Shown one piece after another: positions 43,853 through 51,239 of a stretch of DNA of 64,000 nt. The stretch's first letter is position 1, and each line of letters begins with the position of its first letter. Position numbers and translations under genes: made by a program. This stretch comes from Halobacillus hunanensis. Lineage in GTDB: Bacteria; Bacillota; Bacilli; Bacillales; Halobacillaceae. The notes beneath the pieces were generated by a model. It saw nothing but the letters and a program-made list of their open reading frames with translations. It was not told the DNA's origin and ran no database searches. Location of the stretch: contig NZ_FVZB01000006.1 of assembly GCF_900166655.1 (NCBI RefSeq), positions 434,001 to 498,000 of the forward strand. The letters are read 5' to 3'.

Positions 43853-45001
43853 TTAATTTTCATCAAGAATTCGTCTGGCAATGATTAATCGCTGAATCTC
43901 GTTCGTTCCCTCATAAATTTTAGTAATTCGTGCATCACGGTAAAAACGCTCGACAGGATATTCGCCTATGTATCCAATCCCGCCATGAATCTGGACGGCT
44001 TTATCCGCCACTTTGTTGAATACTTCTGAAGCAAACAGTTTTGCCATGGAGGCTTCTTTAATCACTTTTTTTCCGTCATCGACTTTCTCAGCTGCCATCA
44101 TTGTCAAAGTCCGGGCCGCTTCTGTCTCCGTTGCCATGTCGGCCAGCATCCATTGAATCGCCTGATTATCAGCAATCGGTTTACCAAACTGCACACGTTC
44201 TTTCGCATAGCTTGCCGAAAGTTCAATCAGTTTGTCACACGAGCCCACTGCCCTGGCGGCTAATCCAATCCGTCCTTCTCCGAGAATACGCAGTGCATTC
44301 ATATAGCCCATGCCTACTTCGCCGATCACGTTTTCCTCCGGTACGATACAATTATCAAAAATCACCTGGGCCGTATAAGACCCTCGCAGCCCCATTTTCT
44401 TATCCTTTTTGCCAACAATCAGGCCTGGAAAGTCTTTTTCGATTAAAAAGGCTGTAATTCCGCCTTTCGCACCCTTTTCCTTATCCGTTAAGGCAAACAC
44501 CGTAAATACATCAGCGACAGGTGCATTCGTAATAAAGTGCTTCGTCCCATTCAACACCCATTGATCTCCTTTTTTCTCCGCCTGGGTAGATAAGTTAGTC
44601 GCATCTGAGCCTGCCCCCGGTTCCGACAGTGCAAAGGCCGCGATTTTCTTACCTGCCGCCATGTCCGGGAGATATTTCTGTTTTAATGGTTCAGAAGCTA
44701 GCTTGACTAAGCCAGTACTTCCAATACCGGTGTGGGCACTGATGAGTGAAACAAATCCATTATGGGTCCGGCCCAGCTGCTCCAACACAACCGCTTTACC
44801 GACAGCATTCAGGCCAATGCCCCCATATTCTTCAGGGATACTCATGCCGAAAAGGCCTAGCTCCTTCGCCTGATCCACCAAATGCTGGGGAATCGCATCT
44901 TCATCCTCGATTCTTTGAGCATATGGTTCGACTTCATTTTCAACAAAATTTTTAACCATCGTTTTCATGGCTTGCAATTCATCCGTGACAGCTACTGTCA
45001 T
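43853..45001 (-). CDS. Acyl-CoA dehydrogenase (first gene of the sigma-54 operon)
   Basis: A 382-residue flavoenzyme with FALSEPGAGSDATN, FITNAPVADVFTVFA and the catalytic Glu in RITKIYEGTNEIQR. The ATG at 45001 is preferred (GGAAGGGTG seven bases upstream, MTVAVTDE start) over one 30 bases earlier. It opens the long operon running to 34221 and is 41 bases downstream of a sigma-54 promoter. It delivers electrons to EtfBA. Confidence 0.92.
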   Translation of the reverse strand: MTVAVTDELQAMKTMVKNFVENEVEPYAQRIEDEDAIPQHLVDQAKELGLFGMSIPEEYGGIGLNAVGKAVVLEQLGRTHNGFVSLISAHTGIGSTGLVKLASEPLKQKYLPDMAAGKKIAAFALSEPGAGSDATNLSTQAEKKGDQWVLNGTKHFITNAPVADVFTVFALTDKEKGAKGGITAFLIEKDFPGLIVGKKDKKMGLRGSYTAQVIFDNCIVPEENVIGEVGMGYMNALRILGEGRIGLAARAVGSCDKLIELSASYAKERVQFGKPIADNQAIQWMLADMATETEAARTLTMMAAEKVDDGKKVIKEASMAKLFASEVFNKVADKAVQIHGGIGYIGEYPVERFYRDARITKIYEGTNEIQRLIIARRILDEN

Positions 45002-45041
45002 GTCATAACACCCTTCCTTTTTTATGTTCATAAATTAAGGA

Positions 45042-45057
45042 TGCAATAATCATGCCA
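45042..45057 (-). promoter_or_regulatory. Sigma-54 (SigL) -24/-12 promoter of the beta-oxidation operon
   Basis: The minus strand reads TGGCATGATTATTGCA, against the consensus TGGCACGNNNNTTGCW: only one base differs (T for C in the -24 block), and the GG and GC dinucleotides have the exact spacing. It lies upstream of the first acyl-CoA dehydrogenase, with an enhancer-binding protein gene and rpoN nearby. Confidence 0.85.
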
Positions 45058-45072
45058 ACAATCTAATTCTGG

Positions 45073-45102
45073 CATAAAAAAAGGCTGCACACCGCAGCCT
45101 TT
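45073..45102 (-). terminator. Terminator of the regulator-panE transcript
   Basis: AAAGGCTGC (45080-45088) pairs with GCAGCCTTT (45094-45102); on the minus strand it is followed by a run of seven T. It would end transcription from the panE-like gene before the sigma-54 promoter. Confidence 0.85.
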
Positions 45103-45209
45103 CCCTGTACACCAGGTTCTTCGCATATTATTCTCGTCAAAAAAAGTTCGTTTTGCGAAAGAGTTAAGGTGTGAAACATTCAATATCAAATCACTCACCC
45201 TCGTTTACA

Positions 45210-45266
45210 GGCTGGATTTTAATTCAAAATTGAATCATTGATTCAGGATTGAATTAAAATCCAGCC
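45210..45266. promoter_or_regulatory. Nested palindrome, candidate enhancer site for the sigma-54 activator
   Basis: A perfect 18-bp inverted repeat (45210-45227 with 45249-45266, GGCTGGATTTTAATTCAA and complement) encloses a second palindrome TGAATCATTGATTCA at 45231-45245. There is no T tract, so it is not a normal terminator. It lies about 155-210 bases upstream of the sigma-54 promoter, the usual distance for activator binding sites. Confidence 0.6.
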
Positions 45267-45268
45267 GT

Positions 45269-46189
45269 TTAGCCTGATTCTATTTGTTGGTTCATAAAAG
45301 ATAACGTACTGTAAATGGATTGAAGGGTGGGAACTTCCAAGCCGAGCTCCTCAGCTTTTCTTACAATAAAACCGCACATGGATTCCACTTCCATCCGCTT
45401 GCCTTGCAGCCGATCCTGCAGCATCGAAGTCTGATGATTGCGTGCGTATACCGCATTAGAAAAAATCTTCGAAGTCGTTGGTTCTGGTTCAACTGCAATC
45501 CCTGCTGCAACCGCTACATTTATAACTTCCGAACTAATGGCGGCGGCCGTTTTCCTTAATGACGGGTCGTCTAGAATCTGGCCTACCTTCGCTCCAGAAG
45601 CTGCCGCTAGTGGATTAAAGGTTACATTCCACAACAATTTATCCCATTTCCTTTTTAGTATTTGACCAGAATGCACTGCATCGACTCCGGCAGCCTGGAA
45701 AGTTTCAATCACCTCCTCGCAAGCACTTGATGCAGTGGAATCCAGCTCCCCTATCAGCAATTTAACCCTGCCCCGCTGGCGGACTTTTCCCGGTGCCTCG
45801 AGGAAGGCTTGCACATATGTGGCGGCTGATAATAACCTGTCTCTGCCAAAAGTAGCCTCAAGGATTTCTTCATTGTCCACACCGTTTTGCATGGTCAAAA
45901 TTAGTGCATCGTCCTGTAATATAGGCAGAAGCTGTTCCGCCATTCGGGCTGTATCATTTGATTTTACACTAAATAAAATGAGATCTGATGCAGCCAGATC
46001 TTCGATATCATCGGTAAATGTCTTCGTGCTATAAACGTCAGCTGAGTCCCCGTCGATTACCAATCCATGTTTTTGCATCGCTGCCAAGTGCGCTCCCCGT
46101 GCTAAAAAGGTGACGGGGTAACCTGCCTGCTCAAGCATGCTGCCGAAATAAGATCCTACTGCGCCCGCGCCTGCAACACCTATCCTCAT
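45269..46189 (-). CDS. 2-dehydropantoate 2-reductase family protein (PanE/ApbA fold)
   Basis: A 306-residue NADPH-dependent reductase: nucleotide-binding VAGAGAVGSYFGSMLEQAG, the catalytic Lys in KRKWDKLLWNVTFNPLAA, and a C-terminal Glu/Ser region (SMLQDRLQGKRMEVESM). True PanE makes pantoate for CoA synthesis; many paralogues reduce other 2-keto acids. Its ATG overlaps the stop of the sigma-54 regulator gene by 4 bases, an unusual pairing that hints at a pathway-specific role rather than housekeeping pantothenate synthesis. Confidence 0.82.
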   Translation of the reverse strand: MRIGVAGAGAVGSYFGSMLEQAGYPVTFLARGAHLAAMQKHGLVIDGDSADVYSTKTFTDDIEDLAASDLILFSVKSNDTARMAEQLLPILQDDALILTMQNGVDNEEILEATFGRDRLLSAATYVQAFLEAPGKVRQRGRVKLLIGELDSTASSACEEVIETFQAAGVDAVHSGQILKRKWDKLLWNVTFNPLAAASGAKVGQILDDPSLRKTAAAISSEVINVAVAAGIAVEPEPTTSKIFSNAVYARNHQTSMLQDRLQGKRMEVESMCGFIVRKAEELGLEVPTLQSIYSTLSFMNQQIESG

Positions 46190-47880
46190 GACGATTCCAC
46201 TCCTTTTTTACAGTGAAGGTTATACTTCTTCAGCTTTCTCACAATGGTAGGCTGACTCGTTTCCAAAGCTTTCGCCAAATCGTACGTGTTATCATACTTC
46301 TCCACCGCTAGTTTCAACACTTGTGCCTCAGCGGTTTCTACTGCGTCTTTCAGCGGCACAATGGCTGCTTGACTAATGACAGTCTGACCGGATTCCTTGT
46401 AATCAGCCGGCAAATGATCCACCTTAATTTCATCCTCTGGAGTCGTGACCACTAACCTTTCGATCAGGTTGGAAAGCTCCCGCAAGTTACCGGGCCATTC
46501 ATAATTATAAAAGAAATCCTTCAACTCAGAATGTATGCTCTTGTTCATCTGATATTTCTCATTCGCCTGATTCAGGAAAAATTGCTGCAACGGAATAATA
46601 TCATCACGGCGTTCCTTCAACGGCGGAATCGCCATCGGTAACACATTTAGACGATAGTATAAATCCTCACGAAATTCCCCGTTCGCCACCATTTCTTTCA
46701 CTTTTCGGTTTGTAGCAGCAATGATCCTGACGTCTATCTTTCTCGGTTTCGTGCCGCCGATTCGTTGAATTTCATTTTCCTGCAGAACACGGAGCAATTT
46801 TACCTGCAGCATGAGCGGCAGTTCCGCAATTTCATCTAAGAAAAGGACCCCTTGATCGGCCAACTCAAACATGCCTGGTTTCCCTTTTCGATTTGCCCCG
46901 GTAAAGGCACCGCTTTCATAGCCAAATAGTTCAGATTCCAATAAATCCGGTGGAATCGCCCCACAGTTAATCTTAATAAAATCTCCTTGCTTCGAGCGCA
47001 GGCTGTGACTATAGATGTGTTGAGCCAGAATGTCTTTGCCGACACCGGTTTCTCCAAGGATGAAAACTGTGGCATCAATATTCGCAATTCGGTCTGCCGT
47101 ATCATAAATCCGCTTCATCGCCTCACTTCGAATAACGATGCCATCGAGGCGCTCCGATTTATTTTTCAGCATGTCCAATTCCTTCTTGTACTTGTCATTT
47201 AGCTCATTCATTTTGTGTAACTTCGTCTGCAGTTCATTCAAATCAGATAAATCACGAATGTTCGTGACAACCTTCTCCACTTCCCCTTCTTCATTAAAAA
47301 CGGGAGCGCCGGTAATTAGGGTTTCTTTTCCGGCATAATTGTCCTGCACGACAGAAACGGTACGCCGCTGCTGCACAACTTTTTCCGTAACGGAACTTTT
47401 CAAGATACCTCTTTTCTTTAACGCATCGACATGTTTCCCGACATAATATTCTTTCGGAATCCCGGTAATTCGTTCGATCGCTGAATTCGTTTTCCACGTC
47501 ACTCCGGTGTGATCCGTAATATAAATGCCGTCATAGGAGTTTTCAATAATCGCATCGAGCTCGCGTGTTAATTTTTTCAGCTGCTTATTCTCATTCTTCA
47601 GAGCAGACAACTCTGAAGTTTCCGTGCCAATCAACAGCATATCTTCTGTATCAGGCCATGAGCCTTGCATAAACACAAATCGTTTACCATTCGTTCCCAT
47701 TGCCGTTTTCATTTCCGAATCGGGGTCCGTTTCCCATTTTGAAAAAACGTTATCTATATCTGTTCCTTTAGCCAGTAAACCTTCCCCCTCAACTCGATGG
47801 TTGTAGGATTTCACGCTTCCATCTTTATTCACGATGATGGCCGGAAACGGAATCTGCTCGACGATATCTGTAAGAATCAT
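46186..47880 (-). CDS. Sigma-54-dependent enhancer-binding protein (PAS-PAS-AAA+-HTH)
   Basis: A 564-residue activator. Two PAS-like sensor domains (about residues 1-90 and 105-215), a coiled-coil linker, then the AAA+ domain with Walker A GETGVGKD (276-283), the sigma-54 contact loop GAFTGA (324-329) and Walker B LFLDEI (346-351), and a Fis-type C-terminal HTH (LAKALETSQPTIVRKLKKY). It should bind upstream DNA and drive open-complex formation by SigL. Signals probably enter through the PAS domains. It lies upstream of the sigma-54 promoter of the beta-oxidation operon and is coupled to the panE-like gene. A terminator hairpin ends only about 26 bases before its ATG. Confidence 0.93.
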   Translation of the reverse strand: MILTDIVEQIPFPAIIVNKDGSVKSYNHRVEGEGLLAKGTDIDNVFSKWETDPDSEMKTAMGTNGKRFVFMQGSWPDTEDMLLIGTETSELSALKNENKQLKKLTRELDAIIENSYDGIYITDHTGVTWKTNSAIERITGIPKEYYVGKHVDALKKRGILKSSVTEKVVQQRRTVSVVQDNYAGKETLITGAPVFNEEGEVEKVVTNIRDLSDLNELQTKLHKMNELNDKYKKELDMLKNKSERLDGIVIRSEAMKRIYDTADRIANIDATVFILGETGVGKDILAQHIYSHSLRSKQGDFIKINCGAIPPDLLESELFGYESGAFTGANRKGKPGMFELADQGVLFLDEIAELPLMLQVKLLRVLQENEIQRIGGTKPRKIDVRIIAATNRKVKEMVANGEFREDLYYRLNVLPMAIPPLKERRDDIIPLQQFFLNQANEKYQMNKSIHSELKDFFYNYEWPGNLRELSNLIERLVVTTPEDEIKVDHLPADYKESGQTVISQAAIVPLKDAVETAEAQVLKLAVEKYDNTYDLAKALETSQPTIVRKLKKYNLHCKKGVESS

Positions 47881-47905
47881 AGTTTCACCGCCTTCAGGTA
47901 TAAGA

Positions 47906-47948
47906 AAAACGAAGACTTTCGCCAGAGGCTTGGCGAAAGCTTCGTTTT
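47906..47948. terminator. Strong terminator between the third acyl-CoA dehydrogenase and the activator gene
   Basis: AAAACGAAG-A-CTTTCGCCA (bulged A at 47915) pairs with TGGCGAAAGCTTCGTTTT across a 6-base loop. It should end the upstream transcript, but leaves almost no room for a promoter before the activator's ATG at 47880. Confidence 0.85.
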
Positions 47949-48032
47949 GCTATGAGAAATAAACTTCTTCCTATAAAATTTAATTTCGCCTCTCTTCTGT
48001 AAACTCCTGCTTTTTCAGAAGAAATCGCATAC

Positions 48033-49247
48033 TTACACCTCTTCCTTAGACTGTTCAAACGGCCATACCGGTAAGTTGTTGGATAACGGTTTATCCGAAC
48101 GGTATCCGAGCATATACTCCGCTTGCATGATCGTATGAATTTCCCGCGTGCCTTCATAAATGACCGGAGCTTTAGAATTGCGCAGGAACCTCTCCACCGG
48201 ATACTCATTGGAGTAGCCATAAGCTCCATGAATTTGCACAGCATCGTTCGCTGCTTCATTGGCAAAATCACAAGCCTGCCATTTCGCTAGCGACGTTTCC
48301 CGCGTATTTCGTTTGCCTTGATTCTTTAAGGAACCGGCGCGGAACACAAGCAGGCGTGACATCTGATATCCTGCTTCCATCTTAGCAAGCATCTGCTGAA
48401 CGAGCTGATGTTTGCCGATTTCCTTGCCAAATGTTTTACGCTCGTGACAATACTTCACACTTTCTTCCATACAAGCGAGGATTTGCCCACAGGCTCCAGC
48501 CGCTACTGTAAACCTTCCATTATCTAGAGCGGACATGGAGATTTTGAATCCTTCTCCTTCTTCTCCCAGCAGGTTTTCTTTTGGCACCTTCACATTGTCA
48601 AAAAAGATTTCACCGGTATTCCCCGCTCTAATCCCGAGCTTGCCTTTAAACCCTCGTGAGGAGAAGCCCGGCATTGTCCTTTCCACAATAAAAGCCGAAA
48701 TGCCTTTATGCTTTTTATCTTTATCCGTATAGGCAAAAACGAGAAAATGGTCCGCGTGATCACACAGCGAGATCCACGTTTTCTGCCCGTTCAAAATATA
48801 GTGATCTCCTTCTTTGACAGCCGTTGTCTTTAGAGAGGCCACATCAGATCCAGCATTTGGCTCAGTTAATCCAAAGGCGCCGACTTTCTCGCCTCTTGCC
48901 TGCGGAGTGAGATATTTTTTCTTTTGTTCTTCATTGCCCCATTGCAATAATGTCATACTATTTAACCCAGTGTGGACAGAGACAGCGGTTCTAAAGGCGG
49001 TATCTCCACGTTCCAGTTCTTCGCACACAATCGCCAGTGTATTATAGTCCATGCCGCTTCCCCCGTATTCTTCAGGGATACAAACCCCCATCAAATCAAG
49101 ATCAGCCAGCCGCTTCATGATGGAAGATTCAAAGTGGCCCTGGTCATCCCAGTCCTGGATGTACGGATTAATTTCCTTGTCAACAAATTGACGCACCATT
49201 TTTCTAACCATTTCCTGCTCTTCTGTTAATTCAAAATCCATCATCAT
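48033..49247 (-). CDS. Acyl-CoA dehydrogenase (third; separate unit)
   Basis: A 404-residue acyl-CoA dehydrogenase with FGLTEPNAGSDVAS, TWISLCDHADHFLVFA and the catalytic Glu region VIYEGTREIHTIMQAEYMLGYR. This C-terminus differs from the two operon enzymes and is closer to the glutaryl-CoA/short-branched-chain side of the family. The start is the first of three consecutive ATG codons (49247), directly after the stop of a 25-codon leader ORF, with AGGAGGG inside that ORF. Transcription is from a sigma-A-type promoter at 49445-49473. A terminator follows at 47906-47948. Confidence 0.9.
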   Translation of the reverse strand: MMMDFELTEEQEMVRKMVRQFVDKEINPYIQDWDDQGHFESSIMKRLADLDLMGVCIPEEYGGSGMDYNTLAIVCEELERGDTAFRTAVSVHTGLNSMTLLQWGNEEQKKKYLTPQARGEKVGAFGLTEPNAGSDVASLKTTAVKEGDHYILNGQKTWISLCDHADHFLVFAYTDKDKKHKGISAFIVERTMPGFSSRGFKGKLGIRAGNTGEIFFDNVKVPKENLLGEEGEGFKISMSALDNGRFTVAAGACGQILACMEESVKYCHERKTFGKEIGKHQLVQQMLAKMEAGYQMSRLLVFRAGSLKNQGKRNTRETSLAKWQACDFANEAANDAVQIHGAYGYSNEYPVERFLRNSKAPVIYEGTREIHTIMQAEYMLGYRSDKPLSNNLPVWPFEQSKEEV

Positions 49248-49325
49248 TCATCCCTCCTGAATTTTTTCATGCCATAAAAAAACAGCCATATCAAATAAAC
49301 TTTGATACAACTGGCTCAGATCCAT
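49248..49325 (-). CDS. 25-aa leader ORF coupled to the third acyl-CoA dehydrogenase
   Basis: An ORF of 25 codons starts with ATG at 49325 behind GAGGAG (six-base spacing) and ends with TGA at 49250-49248, directly before the dehydrogenase ATG at 49247. The peptide begins MDLSQLYQSLFDMAVFLW and ends HEKIQEG, likely an amphipathic helix. The ribosome site of the dehydrogenase lies in its last codons, so the two are coupled. Its codons 4-17 overlap a terminator-like hairpin (49276-49316). It may be a regulatory leader peptide or a microprotein; no known family was recognised. Confidence 0.6.
   Translation of the reverse strand: MDLSQLYQSLFDMAVFLWHEKIQEG
49276..49316 (-). terminator. Terminator-like hairpin inside the 25-aa leader ORF
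   Basis: On the minus strand AGCCA-GTTG-TATCAAA-GTTTA-TTTGATA-TGGCT (49316-49284) is a two-part stem with a four-base bulge, followed by G and seven T (49282-49276). It looks like an intrinsic terminator that a translating ribosome would melt, as expected for attenuation. Confidence 0.55.
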
Positions 49326-49392
49326 GTTAAACTCCTCACGCTAATAAGGCCTTCACGGATTCGCAGTTATTGATTGATTCGAGTTCCCCGTG

Positions 49393-49433
49393 GTTCACTG
49401 ATCATGAAAGAGGCGATCTTTCTAGAAGTGAAC
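49393..49433 (-). promoter_or_regulatory. Nested stem in the 5' leader of the dehydrogenase transcript
   Basis: Outer arms GTTCACT/AGTGAAC (49393-49399, 49427-49433) and inner arms GAAAGA/TCTTTC (49406-49411, 49417-49422) form a nested hairpin in the predicted untranslated leader, just downstream of the promoter. It could instead be a DNA operator. No known riboswitch class was recognised. Confidence 0.4.
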
Positions 49434-49444
49434 TTTCTACCTTA

Positions 49445-49473
49445 ATTATATAGTTATTCTAATTTTCTGTCTA
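49445..49473 (-). promoter_or_regulatory. Sigma-A promoter for the leader ORF and third acyl-CoA dehydrogenase
   Basis: Minus strand: TAGACA (49473-49468), a 17-base spacer and a perfect TATAAT (49450-49445). The expected start near 49438 leaves a leader of about 110 bases before the 25-codon ORF. The rest of the 324-base gap to rpoN shows no further gene. Confidence 0.75.
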
Positions 49474-49649
49474 CATTGAATATTACAAATGAAACTTCAA
49501 CTCAAAACATATATAATATAGTATAGGAGTATGAGAGCTTTTAGAACTCGAGAAAAACCAAGAACTTTTTTCGAATCCTGGATATCGCTTAACCTATAAC
49601 AGGAAAGGAAAATCGACAAATGTGAAAGCGTATTCAAAGGGGTGAAAAA

Positions 49650-50963
49650 ATGAAGCTGGAGCTTTTACAAAAACAAAAAATGATCATGACACCTCATTTA
49701 AATCAAGCCATTACGATGCTTCAATATAACACTGTGGAAATGGAACAGTTCATTCAGGAAGAATCGCTGGAAAATCCGATGATCGAACTGGAAGAGCCTA
49801 AACAGGAAGTTTCTTTTTCAGAAGATATTCCCATGTCGGCTTACCGAGCAAGGCCGGCTTCTCATATGGAGACAGATCAAATGGACACATTAAGCAGGGA
49901 AGAAAAAAGCTTAGCAGACTATTTAATTGAACAAACATGCCTACTACATCTGCAGGAAAAGGAACGTGTGATTTTAAATTATCTGATTCTCAGCCTCGAT
50001 GATAACGGGTATTTAACAATCAGTGCAGCTGACACGGCCCGTTCACTGCAAGTATCAAAACTGGACGTAGAGAATGGGATCAGCTTGCTGCAGCAGCTTG
50101 AACCAGCTGGAGTCGGCGCGAGGAATCTGCAGGAATGCCTTCTCTTACAATTACGAGTCCATCATACGGATAAACCGGCAGCTGAACGAGTCATCGCAGA
50201 ATATCTCGACTGGCTAGCTCAACATAAATGGAAGGAGATCGCCAGCCGGCTCGCGATCCCCTTGGAACAAGTTAAATCCATTGCCAAGCTTATTCAAAGT
50301 CTTGATCCAAAGCCTGGCGCAGCTTTGTCGCCTCCATCAACTAAATATCTTGTACCCGATATTGTCCTTGAAAATGTGGAGGGCAATTATACGATTTCGC
50401 TAAATGATCGATTTATGTCAACCATTCAAATGAATAAACAATACTCCGGGTACTTAGGGCAGAATAACGACGCGTCAGCCTATCTGTCGAAACATTACCA
50501 GCGATACGTGTGGCTTTTAAAAAGCATCGAACAGCGCCGCACTACCATTATCAACGTAACGAAAGTGATCATTGCGAAACAAATGGATTTCCTGGAATCC
50601 GGAGATATGGGAATGCTTCAGCCTATGACGATGAAAGAGGTGGCAGAAGAAGTCGATGTTCATGAATCAACCGTGAGTCGAGCCACAAAGAATAAAGTGA
50701 TTCAAACACCCAAAGGAACCTATGAACTTCGCCTGTTTTTCACTTCTAAATTGGGGGCAAACGAAGAAGGCGCTTCATCGGCCAGGGTAAAAACCTTGTT
50801 AAAACAATTCATTACTAATGAGAATAAGAAAAGACCGCTTTCGGATCAGAAGATCTCTGACCACTTTAAACAACTAGAAGGGGTAAAGGTATCCAGACGA
50901 ACCATTGCTAAGTACCGAGAAGAGTTGAGGATTTTGCCGTCATCAAAACGCAAAGAAATTTAG
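49650..50963 (+). CDS. rpoN: RNA polymerase sigma-54 factor (SigL)
   Basis: A 437-residue sigma-54. Region I at the N-terminus (LLQKQKMIMTPHLNQAITMLQ, split here near residues 5-25) contacts activators, the core-binding region follows (LEPAGVGARNLQECLLLQL), then the HTH (MKEVAEEVDVHESTVSRATKNK) and the RpoN box SRRTIAKYRE (415-424). It directs polymerase to -24/-12 promoters such as the one at 45042-45057. It is a single gene with AAAGGGGTGA upstream and a terminator downstream, divergent from the third acyl-CoA dehydrogenase. In B. subtilis sigL has other neighbours, so the link to beta-oxidation genes is notable. Confidence 0.95.
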   Translation: MKLELLQKQKMIMTPHLNQAITMLQYNTVEMEQFIQEESLENPMIELEEPKQEVSFSEDIPMSAYRARPASHMETDQMDTLSREEKSLADYLIEQTCLLHLQEKERVILNYLILSLDDNGYLTISAADTARSLQVSKLDVENGISLLQQLEPAGVGARNLQECLLLQLRVHHTDKPAAERVIAEYLDWLAQHKWKEIASRLAIPLEQVKSIAKLIQSLDPKPGAALSPPSTKYLVPDIVLENVEGNYTISLNDRFMSTIQMNKQYSGYLGQNNDASAYLSKHYQRYVWLLKSIEQRRTTIINVTKVIIAKQMDFLESGDMGMLQPMTMKEVAEEVDVHESTVSRATKNKVIQTPKGTYELRLFFTSKLGANEEGASSARVKTLLKQFITNENKKRPLSDQKISDHFKQLEGVKVSRRTIAKYREELRILPSSKRKEI

Positions 50964-50971
50964 TGGAAATT

Positions 50972-51006
50972 GTCCTGATCAAAGTAATTTGGCCAGGACT
51001 TTTTTC
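50972..51006 (+). terminator. Terminator after rpoN
   Basis: GTCCTG (50972-50977) pairs with CAGGAC (50994-50999), extended by adjacent weak pairs, and is followed by TTTTTT. The loop is long, so strength is moderate. Confidence 0.7.
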
Positions 51007-51029
51007 ATTTAGGCCATTACGGTTAGAGG

Positions 51030-51238
51030 ACTCGGGGCGTTTCCGTTCTTCTCGCAAACACAAGAGCTCCGGAAAATTGCGAGACTCCTGCGGGATGAAC
51101 ATGACAGGTGAGACACCGGAGGACAGATTCCTAGGAGGCTCAGCGTTAAAAGGATGTTCGGCTAAACCGAATAGCGGAAGCTCGACTAAGAACGGCACGT
51201 CCTGTGCCAACGTCTAACTACCCCACATCCTGTGGGGC
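51030..51238. repeat. Degenerate Bacillaceae-type intergenic repeat with two TCCTG hairpins
   Basis: The core GAGACTCCTGCGGGA (51081-51095) and the following AGGTGAGAC.CCGGAG match the core of the MITE-like repeats at 26870 and 59118. The end carries two perfect small hairpins, GGCACGTCCTGTGCC (51194-51208) and CCCCACATCCTGTGGGG (51221-51237), which share the loop TCC. No gene is seen in this 230-base stretch. Confidence 0.6.
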
Positions 51239-51239
51239 A

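Noticed and set aside
47894-48271. 125-residue minus-strand reading overlapping the third acyl-CoA dehydrogenase
   Set aside because: It is a different frame of the dehydrogenase 3' end and reads through a terminator; composition is not protein-like.
49261-49275. Sigma-54 promoter upstream of the third acyl-CoA dehydrogenase
   Set aside because: TGGCATG is present on the minus strand, but the -12 GC element is missing and it lies inside the leader ORF.
50963-51217. Plus- and minus-strand readings after rpoN
   Set aside because: They lie over a repeat with hairpins and a terminator and show no protein-like features.
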